Source: Riptortus pedestris (lineage: Eukaryota; Arthropoda; Insecta; Hemiptera; Alydidae). From it: a stretch of DNA of 64,000 bases. How positions within the stretch are numbered: the stretch's first letter is position 1; every line of letters starts with the position of its first letter. Below the pieces are notes generated by a model. It was not told the origin of the DNA, searched no databases, and saw nothing but the letters and a program-made list of their open reading frames with translations. Positions 1-9,439 of the stretch are shown here, in pieces. The stretch spans positions 109,961,001 to 110,025,000 of the forward strand of contig CM032230.1 of assembly GCA_019009955.1 (NCBI GenBank), read 5' to 3'. Both the position numbers and the translations under genes were made by a program.

Positions 1-150
1 AATTGGGGCAAGTTATCTACAGGTTACCACTCTTTTCTAGCCAGGGTGGAGTTAAGGATTTTTTTTTAAAAAGTGTCACTAAATAAATTCCTATGGCCAA
101 GGTGAGAATTGAATTAACTACTCTAGGTTTGCCAAGAGTCAAATTCATAA
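1..150 (-). repeat. tRNA-derived SINE (SINE-1), partial
   Basis: The segment matches, with substitutions, the better copy at 37687-37905. Shared blocks are the ctacaggttac...cttttctagccagg stretch and the cactaaataaattcctat stretch, both read on the + strand. Read on the minus strand it is the body and 3' part of a SINE whose other copy starts with tRNA-like A and B boxes. The copy is cut by the window edge and degraded. It lies in the intron before the molybdenum hydroxylase exons. Confidence 0.55.
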
Positions 151-576
151 TAAAAGATATTTATAATTGATGATTCTATATAGGAGACAAACCATAGTGG
201 TTTACATGAAATGAGAGAGAGGACATCAAAATGCGAGAATACACTCTACATTTTTACTTCTTTGCACAATGCAGGAATTACCTGTTTTGGTCTTCACTGA
301 ATATATCGTGATTATTTTCAGCGTGATGCATGAATATATCACGCATAAATCAAAAGTAACTAGCTCATGAATGTTGAAATTTCATAATTAGGACTGTCTT
401 AAAATCAATTTGCACACCACTTCTTTCAATTGGAATCAAATAAGAGAGAAGGGGGTGGGGTCAGAAGATAAAAATAAAATATTGTAAATTCATTTGTCCA
501 CACATATTAGAGAAAAAGAATATTTGTGCAGGACTTTTATTTTATTCAGAAGAAGTTATATATAATTCTGTTTCAG

Positions 577-822
577 CAACCGGAGAACCTCCTATTTGTT
601 TGGCCCTATCTGCTCTTTTTGCTTTGAGGAATGCTGTGCTAGATGCTCGCCATGACACTCAGCTTGAAGAATGGCTTCCATTGTGTAGGAAGATAATTTA
701 ATTTAATTACTTAGTGTAAATTAAACACATTTTTACTTAAATATTTGATTCCAGGTCAGGCGTTCTCCGTCGAAAAAGTTTGTCTATCAGCAAATACGCA
801 GGAAAAAGACCTTTTTATTTAA
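577..822 (+). CDS. Molybdenum hydroxylase (aldehyde oxidase / xanthine dehydrogenase family), C-terminal two exons
   Basis: Two exons, 577-684 and 755-822, join in frame across a 70-bp GT-AG intron. The first follows the acceptor tctgtttcag and encodes TGEPPICLALSALFALRNAV...EEWLPL. The second, after ttgattccag, completes a Cys codon and reads QAFSVEKVCLSANTQEKDLFI then TAA at 820-822. The GEPP motif is the family hallmark: it holds the active-site glutamate next to the molybdenum cofactor (established for bovine xanthine oxidase). The small-residue helix after it, and the WLPL...VEKV block, match the family C-terminus. Enzymes of this family oxidise aldehydes, purines or N-heterocycles using Mo-pterin, 2Fe-2S and FAD. 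The rest of the protein lies left of the window, so aldehyde oxidase and xanthine dehydrogenase cannot be separated. The nearest downstream AATAAA is around 1362. Confidence 0.82.
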
Positions 823-3311
823 TAGCACAACTTTCACAGACGTGTAGAATCCTATCATTCTCTAAAGATAAGAGGTATCAAAACACACTTTGGGTCTTAT
901 TCAGGTGGCACTGTCATAGCTTAGTACACCACTTATGAAAAGGAAGGTGTTGTTAGTGATGGGTTTTGAGCGATAGTCGTACATGTCATTGATGGCCAAC
1001 AGATAGTGATACAACCCAACACTGGGAGTTAAAAAGATTTCACAGGATCCTTCTGGTTCATGAACAATACAGGAAGCGACAAGGATCAACCTCTGGCCTC
1101 ATGAAGCCAATATGTATGAAGAGTATGGTTAATACTACATAACATGTTTCAGCAATTGATTATAAAAAAACTATTAACCAGGATTAAAAATAATGAAATG
1201 ATTCATTTTAATTTTTTCAAAATGCCTATTGTATGAATATATCGGCAGTTCCCTAGAAATGCACACCAATAGCTATAAAGTCCTAGAACTTTTCCTTCAG
1301 TCCATTTTCTCTCACCTCTAAACCTTGTTCTACCAATGTAATATATTAACCAATACTATAAATAAAACATCAACACAACTTTTTGTCATTTTATATTAAA
1401 TATATATTAAACAATTTAGGATTTAGAAAATAATACAACTAAAATATGACAATAATATAAGTAATTACACATAAACTGAACAACAATGTGAGTATACATT
1501 CCACCTTCCAGGGATATTTATACGTACAAGGTCATCTAGGTAAAACAAGTTGACTGAATTATCTATGACATTTTCTATTAAAAGCTTATTAATTTGGACT
1601 ATAAATTCTACTGGATATATTCTGTTAACTATGACACAGCCACAGAAGAAAAAATAAATAAATAAAACTGTTAAAAGTACTATTGTCTCTCGGGCATGAA
1701 TTATTTCATTGGCTGAAGTATAGCTAGCTATTAATTCTTTATGAAAGATTGTTGGGTATTTACTAAAAATAATATTCCAGATAAATGAGTTTAATTATTA
1801 AGGTAATGACCCAATGTTATTTGTGAAAGTCAACTTCATGCTACTAAGTTGATTGGGTTGCATCATCAACATGTCACTACTCTTTACTAGCCGAAGTAGA
1901 ACCTAAGTATTTTGTTTAGAGTCCCTCACCAAAGACATTTCTAATGTCTATGCGGGGAAAATAATACCTAATTTCAAAAACTATTTTCAGAACTTTCATT
2001 AACTTGCATATTTCTAATTTGTCCTTACTGGGTAATCATTGAGTAACCATAGCAAGCGTGTTCGATGGTGTGGCACCATTTTCGTATAATGCAATTAGCT
2101 TTTAAACATTTAGGATTTATTAATTAAAATAACAATACAGCTGGTGGTCGGTAAGTTTATTGCCTATATTGCATTTTCATATTTATAGTACATATAAAGT
2201 ACAGAGTTATTCCCATTTTTAAAACCTTTACGTTATTAGAAGATAAAAGGAATTTATAAAATAATTGGAACCAAATTTAACCAAATCATTAAAAATAACT
2301 ATCCATAACTGCATAAATTTACTATGGAACTAAGTTCATCTATAAATATAATTTTATTTTTTTTCAAATGTAGTGTAAACAATGAATATGAAAATCTTAT
2401 AACATTTGGTAACTGATTTACATTTTATAAGGTAAGATCTTCTCTGAGGGTATTTACATGTCTAAAACAAAGTAAGAAAAATATAAAATATCTAAAATTT
2501 ATTAGACCATCCTTTTATTTAAGTAGTAAATGTTTATACACAGATTTTGTTATTATAATTCCATTATTTACACACTCCTTGCTTCATTTGTCTCAGTAAC
2601 TAATGCAATCTGCCAATAAATAACACAGAAGCATATACATATCTTCTGGCTTCCTCACAGACAGACACAGCTGGAAAACAATCACAACAATTATTTGCTT
2701 ATTATAATGTTATAAATCATAACTGGCATATAAATATGAATACAGAATTTCCTCATAGATGACCTCAGCTTTTAATGTAATAAGCATCAGCCGCATCATT
2801 GGCACCGTTTTCTTCCTTTAATAGCTGACAATTTTTAACTCGCAACAAAACAGTTTTTAATAGTGTTAAACATGTTTGAATTTGTACATAAAACTATGAT
2901 TTGCAGCCAGCATTCATTTTCTGTTACCATATTATGAAAATTACAGAATTATGGTCATTATGCTCTCGGTAAATCATACTGCTTTAAGCGCTTAAAACGT
3001 CAAAAATGGTGACTTTGAAAAAAAATAAAAATAAAGAAAGATTGTTGGAAAACTATGATGATAAAACCTAATAACAAGTTTAAGATTAATTAAATGTAAT
3101 GCAAGAAGCCATCTCCATAGGTTTGAAATTCATTGGAAAGAAGATGAGAAAATGGATTCTGTATGACATAAATGAAAGATAGCAAGAAAACTGAAAAACC
3201 CTTTGTGAAATGTAAGCATGGTAAAAAATAAGGTTATTTCTCCATTAAATTGTGTCAGTTGATGAAAACTATAAATTTCAAGAATCATAACCATATAACA
3301 AGCTAGTAGAG
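823..3311. other. AT-rich intergenic stretch, no supported gene
   Basis: This holds the probable 3' UTR of the + strand molybdenum hydroxylase. A weak SINE-1-like fragment lies near 1855-1960 (cactactctttactagcc and gagtccctcacc). A 62-codon open frame on the minus strand at 901-1089 looks somewhat protein-like but could not be tied to a family. The remainder is A/T-rich sequence with many stops in all frames. Confidence 0.5.
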
Positions 3312-3697
3312 GATTGTTGGGTATCAGCTAAAGAATGGTTTCTTAATTCTTCTTATAGAGAATTTTATTGGACGTGCTTACAAGTTTCGGGTACCATTGG
3401 TCCCCTTCTTCAAAGCTAAATAATGAACAGAACAAGAGAAGTAAACTGATTTGTCAACAATAATTATTTAAAGACCATGTAATTATTGTAATACACAGTA
3501 TTTTACAATAATTGCACGGCCTTTGTACATATAAAAAGAGATTTTTGTGTTGTTTTTTTTTTTTCATTATTGTTCACAAATCAGTTCACTTCTTTTGTTC
3601 TGTTCATTATTTAAAAATAGTAAATAAATTCATTATTTAAATAAAATTCTTTATAAGAAGAATTAAGAAACCATTCTTTAGCCGATACCCAACAATC
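3312..3697. mobile_element. Foldback-type palindromic MITE
   Basis: The two ends are inverted copies of each other. The left arm starts gattgttgggtatcagctaaagaatgg, and the right arm ends with the complement, ccattctttagc..gatacccaacaatc. A second inner inverted pair follows: ataatgaacagaacaag near 3420 against cttttgttctgttcattat near 3590. The arms are about 120-150 bp around an AT-rich loop. No coding capacity is seen. No convincing target duplication could be read, so the superfamily is open. It lies about 245 bp downstream of the CENP-L stop codon. Confidence 0.65.
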
Positions 3698-3940
3698 AAC
3701 AACTAGCGTGCGATATCTAACGGCTAACAATACAACAAATTGATCATAAGCATATAAGTTTGCACCTAGGGTATGGAATACTCCTTTCTGTTAGGTGTGA
3801 TCAAAAGAGTATGATCTATTATATCTATGAGCTCCTAAAACTTGGCAAAACCATAATACTGTGCACTACAGTCAAGAAATGATTAATTTAAATCAATCCC
3901 TCTATGACAATCAACAAATATCAAAATAGGCAATATAAAG

Positions 3941-4105
3941 TTATTTAGCTTCTAGATAATGCACCAACTTGCACAAATAATTGAAATACTTTCCCAGGCA
4001 GCTCACCAACCAGACTTGGTGCCAATCGACTACCATTAAATTCCATCTTTTGGATACACACTTGTTGATTAGTGCTTTACATTCTATAAAAATAGGCGAA
4101 AATGA
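3941..4105 (-). CDS. CENPL: CENP-L candidate exon 6 (C-terminus and stop)
   Basis: The exon starts after gataaagaccag in phase 0, matching the exon 5 donor, and encodes 54 residues ending LVHYLEAK with TAA at 3943-3941. Its VWLVSCLGKYFNYLCKLVHY stretch is a plausible counterpart of the hydrophobic C-terminal helix of CENP-L. A better pyrimidine tract precedes an alternative acceptor (cctatttttatag, 13 bp further in), but that one would break phase. The intron before it is 2.3 kb and holds a Rep-A copy. This is the least certain of the coding exons. Confidence 0.42.
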   Translation of the reverse strand, partial: SFSPIFIECKALINKCVSKRWNLMVVDWHQVWLVSCLGKYFNYLCKLVHYLEAK

Positions 4106-5549
4106 CTGGTCTTTATCAAAAGAGCATGATTCTTTTAAGTGGTATTCACAAATTGTCAAAGAGATGGGAAAAAGTAAAACCAGTCAGCAATGGAAAATAT
4201 TTCAAATAAAATATTTTTTTATCATTTCTATTCAATAAACACTTATTTTCTAAATAAAAAAATCCCTTTCCATATTTACAAACCTGTTAAATATAATTAT
4301 TTGAGTAGTTAAAAGATCATAAATAAACAATACATGGTCTCTGCCATTACGAATTAACACCAAGTGACAAAAATTGAAAACGTAACGTAAATGTTTTCAA
4401 CAATACAATAAATTTAAGCACGTAGAAAGATTCTTTTATGATAAATTTAAATTATTGGCCTCCCCTCCCCCCCCCCTCAAAATTTAAAATCAAAATCACT
4501 ACTGATTACAAAGGAGCTTATGAGTCAAACAAAGTTCTGCTCATTTCACATTATTCAGCTATTCTATATGTTTTATTACATAACTATCCTTTTTAGGAGT
4601 ATAGATACTTAAATCTAAATTACGTGATGGACCTCCTGTTCAGAGAAACGCAAGAGTGCAAGCCAATAATTGAAGTTATAACAGTTCAATCTGTTGTAGT
4701 ATCAACAGATTTATCATATGGTTTAAAAATTTACTTTTACATAAAGCATAATCAAAAAAGTCCGTTATGCAGGGGCTGCGTAAACTAAGCAGATTTCCCT
4801 CGTGAAGTTTAGTAATAGATAAATCAACGTACTGGTAACACAACAGCACCGTGAATAAATACTAACGGAAATAAGAAATGTTTCATCCAATTTCAATAAC
4901 CTGCCGACAGGAAGCATTAGGATAGAAATGTAAACAAACGGGTCTGCCCGCCTCACACCGGAAAGAATAACAATTTCTGAAATATATCAGAATAGAACAT
5001 ATTAATTTTATTGAGAACTATTTACTATACCTAGTATTGTAATTAATAATGAGTCAGAATAATTGTTATCTCGATCAATCAAATTTTAGTAGTCCAAAAC
5101 CTTAAGACAGGAGGGAGGGGTCACCAGGACATAATTTCATGTATCTCGTATAATAAAGGTCTCTTGAATACAATTTTTGGTGCTTAAACTTTCGAATAAT
5201 GAGATTTATTATCTAGCAGAGAATTGCTTATGTAACATGAGTAGAAGTGGCAGTTTGCTGATGGCTGAAAACTGAAAAATGCAAATATCTCGGTTAATAT
5301 TCAAGATAAAGAATAAATGTATATAACAATATTTATAGTAAATTTAATTTGCAATAAGAGTGATTCTATACAATTTTTCGATCGACTATAGTAACGGAGA
5401 TATTTCTAATTTTCGAAAATCCCACCTCTAAACTCCCCCTCCCACTGGTCCGATTTCCAAACTCGATCTTCCTTTTTACCTAAAATGATTAAATACCGAG
5501 TTTGGTGGCGATTAAACAAAAATTGCACCGCTAGAGTGTTAACAGAGAA

Positions 5550-5610
<61 letters not shown>

Positions 5611-7816
5611 TGAACGGACCTCATTTTCGTCATCTCCTGGGTAGGATAGATGGACATTTGAAGAAATTTTTCGAAAATCGCGTCATGAGTACGACCTCAA
5701 TAGCTGATTTCCCTTTGGGGAAATCTGCTAATATTACCAATCACTTTTCCTTCTACTCACAGAAAGAATCCAATTTATAAAATTGGTCAGATTACAAGAG
5801 ATAAAAGAAAGATTTTAAGAGGAGTATTAACCTTACAAATACATTGATTTGATTGACTACTTTGGCTCCCGAGTACAAGATTATCAAATTATGTCCGTAT
5901 GGAGTAAAATACAGGCTGGACCTAATTTTCCTCATTTTTTTTCCGTGTATGAATTAAAGGAAGTATTGTGATCACAAAAATTGATGGTTATTAGATTTCA
6001 ACAAAATTAATATTATTTGACCATTCCTAAACCCATTTTGACTAGTTTTGGCATGATGATGTCAGTATACTTATCTTGCATAAATCAAAAACAGCTAGTC
6101 CTAAAATGTTGGAATCTCATTTTTGGGAGTGTTAGTTGTACAAATCCTCTTTTGATCAAAATCAACTAAATGGGGGGGGGGGAATTGAGGAGGGCAAAAA
6201 TTGAAAATGTATTAGTAAAAACATGCTCAGTAAGAAGAAGTAGAAAAAAAGTCCTATTATTTAAATGGGTTGCATGTTGCTTGAAATTATGGATACATAA
6301 TATTTACAATATTACAATAGCAGCTGACTAATCATTATCTACAGTTTACTATCCTAGAAAACCATTACAATATGTCTATTAAAATTTTATATTATTCCTA
6401 TTAAAAAAAATTGTTGTTTATTGATTACTTACTTGTTCATCAAAAAATTGCAAACACATATCTTTTAAGGCAAAAGATATAATAGGTGATGTTGATGGAT
6501 CAATACCATATGTATTTTTTATATGTGATTGTACTTCAGAAAAAAATGTCTTCACTGTATTAATGCTAAGGATGTCATCCTCTGAATCATCAATGCTGGG
6601 GAAAAAAATTAAATATTTAAAAAAAAAAAAAAAGCATATAAACACAGGCAGAATACAGGGTTTGTAATTTAGGTGGCCAAGAAGTTACAGACCCATTTAT
6701 GAAAAAGGAAAATGTGTTCTCAGATCATAGGTGATATCATATCAGAAGACAGGTAGTCTGTTGGGTCCAGAAAATATAAAATCTACATAAATAGACAACA
6801 CAATATTGTTTGAAATTCCATTTAACAAGGGGAGGGGGCTATACCTACTTTGGCAAGACTGTAAATGGTTTTAACAAACACAAATTACACTTTTTTTGGA
6901 AAGAATATCCATTTGAAATTTTCTTGTACTTCTTTAAACTACAAATATTACATTACACCCTTTATGGTTAAAATATTACCCTTTTAGCTAATAAACTTCA
7001 TATCAGTGGTTTTATAATTGTTATTTATAGTAACTTTTATTATATATACTTTTGTTGTATACCGAACTATAAATGAAAAATACCCTAAAAACTATAGCTG
7101 ATGTCAAAAATGTTATTGGTTACTAATGACTAAACTGGAGTAAAAAAATCAATATGTGAATTAACATTAACCCTTCTATGATTATAAGCCCTATCAACAT
7201 TTTTAGAGGCTTGGAATGAAGGTTGTACGTAATGCTTTATATAAAAAATCAACGTACTTCATTTCCTATTCCTATACAGATTTTGGAAGGTGTTCATTTT
7301 TTTATTTAGAGTACCTTGTATTGCACTCACTTGAAGTAATCACGAGATATATGCTAAAACAATAGTGGGATGATAGTTCCAAGTATGATCCTCCGTAGAA
7401 CATAACTTTGTTATTTATTTCCAATAGAAATGTAAACTATAAGAGCATCTCCATTACATAATTAGTATAATGTATTATTTAAACACATTTGAATTTGTAC
7501 AAGGAGTGATAGCGGAAGTTGCAGGACATCAAACTGGTTCTGGTAATACACCATCTCGTTTCCAGTATCTCGATGTTATTGAAACAAATATGTACTATCA
7601 TAACAATTAAATGTTAATGGTAATGTCATTGCGACAAAAGACAATATGTGTTTAAACTCGATATGATTGTTTAAAGTATTACTTAGGTTGTAGGATTGGC
7701 TATTTCGGAAAGACAATACGTCGTGGAGGGAAGTGTAATTGTACACATTGAAATCTTGCCATAAAAATACCATCATTAGTCAGTCAACAGTGATTATCGC
7801 TGGGTGCCTTAGCTAG

Positions 7817-7861
<45 letters not shown>

Positions 7862-9401
7862 TATATTTAAATTTTGAATGGACATCATTTTAGTTATGTT
7901 CTGGGTGGGATCAATGGGCATTTGAAGAAATTTTTCGAAACTCCTATCATGAGTACAACCTCAACAGCTGATTTCCACTAAGGGAAATCTGCTAAAATCG
8001 CCACTTCTTAATTCAAATAAATACTCAATTTGCTCACGATGTTGAGTGGGCAACAGAGAAATAGCTAGGAGTCAGCCTCAAAGCCAGGTGAAGAGGCGAA
8101 CTAAATATAATATAGAACATGATGAACTTGGAACCTCTAGCTTAGATGCTGCTTTACCACTAAACAACCGCACTCAAGTAATAATGTATTTATTTAAATA
8201 TTAGGTAATCTCACTAAAATTATATTTTCTTAAATCTAAAAATATTTTACAAAGAATATATTACCTATTCCAAATTGCAGACATCGATTTTTCATCAAAA
8301 TACAATTCAATATTTGCAGAAATATTAATAGGCAATTTACAAATGATTTTCATTGGGGTATAGGAACTCCTCAACGATTCCTTCAGACCTATTCCTACAA
8401 AAAGATTGATATATTTATATGGACAATGAATAAATGACACTATAGTAACTTTGTCAATAATGGAGGTATAATGGTTTAAAGAAACCATCAAAGCGATAAT
8501 GTCTACTCCTTTCACAGCAGGAAATCTTAGTAAATCATTAGTGTTCTCAGATTGTCAACATCATGACTTAAATCTGGATTTCAAATGGGTAATTATGAAT
8601 TTAATAAATACAATTGCAAATTTATTGTTACAATGATCAAAATTGCACCCAAACTTCATTTTCAATGATATGTAAGCATTAAAATAGTTATGAACTCATG
8701 AAATAAATTTATAGTTGTATCAAATATCAATAAATCTTAAAATAATAACTTGTGAAAAAATGCCTAATATTGAACACATAATACTCACCCATCATCCAAT
8801 AGGACTGATATTCGGTCAGTTTCACAGGTCTTACCCTACATCGAAACGTATTTTCAATTATCCTGTGAACATTAAGAATGACCTCTTTCTTTACTGGCCT
8901 ATGAACCAAAACTACAGGCAATGATAGATTATCCTCGGACTCTTCAATAGTAGAAAGAGACAGAAACACTGAGCTGTAGATATCCTTGCCATTTTTAATT
9001 ACTTCTATCTAGAAGACAAAGATGTTTTCAGTACAATAATTAAGGAAAACAAACTATTCGGGATATATTACATACCAGCAAAGAAGGAATGGCATTAGGA
9101 AGGCCTGTCAAACAAGAAAACGTTACTGTGCAACCTTGTAGTTTCTTCATAAACAATGCTTCATACTTCTTAAATGATATTTTCTCGAAGGAAATCTTCT
9201 GCAGCGGACTTGCCTGATAAACTGTCCAAGCATTTTTCCCAGCAAGATCTAAATAAATGTCATGATAAATCAATAACAAGAATAGGTGTGTAGAACACTA
9301 GTTCAAGAAGATAACCTACGCCTTAAGTTCTCCGATTGTCTGATTAACCTCACATCACTTTGCGATTTGAAAATTTCTCGCTCTCCTACCCTGATGCTCA
9401 T
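3941..9401 (-). CDS. CENPL: Centromere protein L (CENP-L) homologue, six exons
   Basis: Six minus-strand exons read from 9401 down to 3941: 9401-9320, 9248-9076, 9008-8789, about 8545/8525-8265, 6595-6433, 4105-3941. The assembled product is about 350 residues, close to the roughly 340 of vertebrate CENP-L. Features resembling that family are WTVYQASPLQ near the N-terminus, FRCRVRPV..LTEYQSYWM in the middle, YTPMKIICKLP..ISANIELYF..KSMSAIWN, and a C-terminal hydrophobic helix region ending LVHYLEAK. CENP-L pairs with CENP-N in the constitutive centromere-associated network at the inner kinetochore. Phases agree at joints 1-2, 2-3, 4-5 and 5-6. The 3-4 joint is unsettled: the best donor after WMM leaves phase 1, while available acceptors give other phases. 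The assignment rests on remembered family pattern and size, not an alignment. Confidence 0.6.
4760..5731 (+). mobile_element. Rep-A element, near full length (helentron-associated / DINE-1-like)
   Basis: This is one of the two best-preserved members of the most frequent repeat in the window. It starts gtccgttatgcaggggctgcg followed by taaactaagcagatttccc. It holds an internal (TA)n tract at about 5553-5606. It ends with a conserved block (gaacggacctcattttcgtc ... gtcatgagtacgacctcaa) and a hairpin closing ggggaaatctgcta. The 5' GCAGATTTCCC and the 3' GGGAAATCTGC are inverted copies. There is no transposase, so it is non-autonomous. It sits in CENP-L intron 5. Confidence 0.7.
5732..6432. other. 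CENP-L intron 5 remainder
   Basis: This is AT-rich intronic sequence between the Rep-A copy and exon 5. It has a G10 run near 6172-6181 and a degraded stretch around 5880-6180 that resembles no clearly identified element. No open frame is supported. Confidence 0.5.
6433..6595 (-). CDS. CENPL: CENP-L candidate exon 5
   Basis: The exon is bounded by the acceptor ttcccccag-type sequence at 6597-6596 and the strong donor gaacaa|gtaagt at 6433. It completes a Ser codon begun in exon 4 (AG+C), then encodes 54 residues starting IDDSEDDILS and ending LKDMCLQFFDEQ. The acidic start followed by an amphipathic TVKTFFSEVQSHIKNTYG segment resembles the CENP-L region before the last helix. It ends in phase 0. 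Confidence 0.65.
7020..7815 (+). repeat. Rep-B element, old degraded copy
   Basis: Diverged versions of the Rep-B tandem unit are recognisable: taacttttattatatatact, tataccgaactataaatga, ctataagccctatcaac-type blocks. The end near 7790-7812 reads gccttagctagtata and matches the Rep-B 3' end (gagctagtata). It is followed immediately by a (TA)n tract and a Rep-A 3' block. It lies in CENP-L intron 4. Confidence 0.5.
7817..7994 (+). repeat. Rep-A 3' end with (TA)n
   Basis: A (TA)n tract of about 40 bp is followed by the Rep-A 3' block (ttgaatggacatcatttta ... ggcatttgaagaaatttttc) and the terminal hairpin ending agggaaatctgcta. The Rep-A 5' part is absent. The adjoining sequence on the left is the end of a Rep-B copy, as in the 61 kb nest. 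Confidence 0.6.
8265..8545 (-). CDS. CENPL: CENP-L candidate exon 4
   Basis: The donor is clear: gaatag|gtaata at 8265, leaving phase 2, which exon 5 completes. The coding frame reads LLRFPAVKGVDIIALMVSLN near its start and YTPMKIICKLPINISANIEL..KSMSAIWN at its end, the most CENP-L-like segment. The 5' boundary is uncertain. Acceptors at 8546 (ctgag) or 8526 (ctaag) keep the frame open but do not match the exon 3 phase. A more natural acceptor (gaaatccag near 8570) runs into a stop unless a small indel is assumed. Confidence 0.62.
8789..9008 (-). CDS. CENPL: CENP-L candidate exon 3
   Basis: It follows the acceptor tcttctag in phase 0 and ends at g|gtgagt in phase 1. The 73 codons start IEVIKNGKDIYSSVFLSLS and run through an acidic TIEESEDN patch to LTEYQSYWMM. 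FRCRVRP..LTEYQSYW resembles the family motif in which a Phe-x-Cys strand is followed by a hydrophobic helix with a Trp. Confidence 0.68.
9076..9248 (-). CDS. CENPL: CENP-L candidate exon 2
   Basis: The acceptor tttatttag and donor ctg|gtatgt bound 173 bases. The exon encodes LAGKNAWTVYQASPLQKISF, a lysine-rich helix, and TVTFSCLTGLPNAIPSLL. The W-T-V-Y..SPL pattern followed by Phe/Lys-rich helices matches the start of the conserved CENP-L region. It ends in phase 0. Confidence 0.68.
9320..9401 (-). CDS. CENPL: CENP-L candidate exon 1 with start codon
   Basis: The ATG at 9401-9399 opens MSIRVGEREIFKSQSDVRLI and the exon ends at aaggc|gtaggt, phase 1, which joins exon 2 as ...ENLRHLAGKNAWTVY. 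An in-phase join and a short basic N-terminus support it. The start is the first in-frame ATG in this exon. A non-coding or further coding upstream exon cannot be excluded, because retrotransposon sequence begins within about 100 bp upstream. Confidence 0.55.
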
Positions 9402-9439
9402 GACATAACACTCACAACATGGAAGTTTCAGTTAAATAT

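Noticed and set aside
901..1089. 62-codon minus-strand frame that looks protein-like (GSCEIFLTPSVGLYHYLL)
   Set aside because: No recognisable family, and it lies in the probable 3' UTR of the + strand gene. An acceptor-like AG precedes it, so it is kept only as a curiosity.
5406..5657. 83-codon frame with a long Ile-Tyr repeat (and a similar one at 17138-17500)
   Set aside because: Both are translations of (TA)n inside Rep-A elements.
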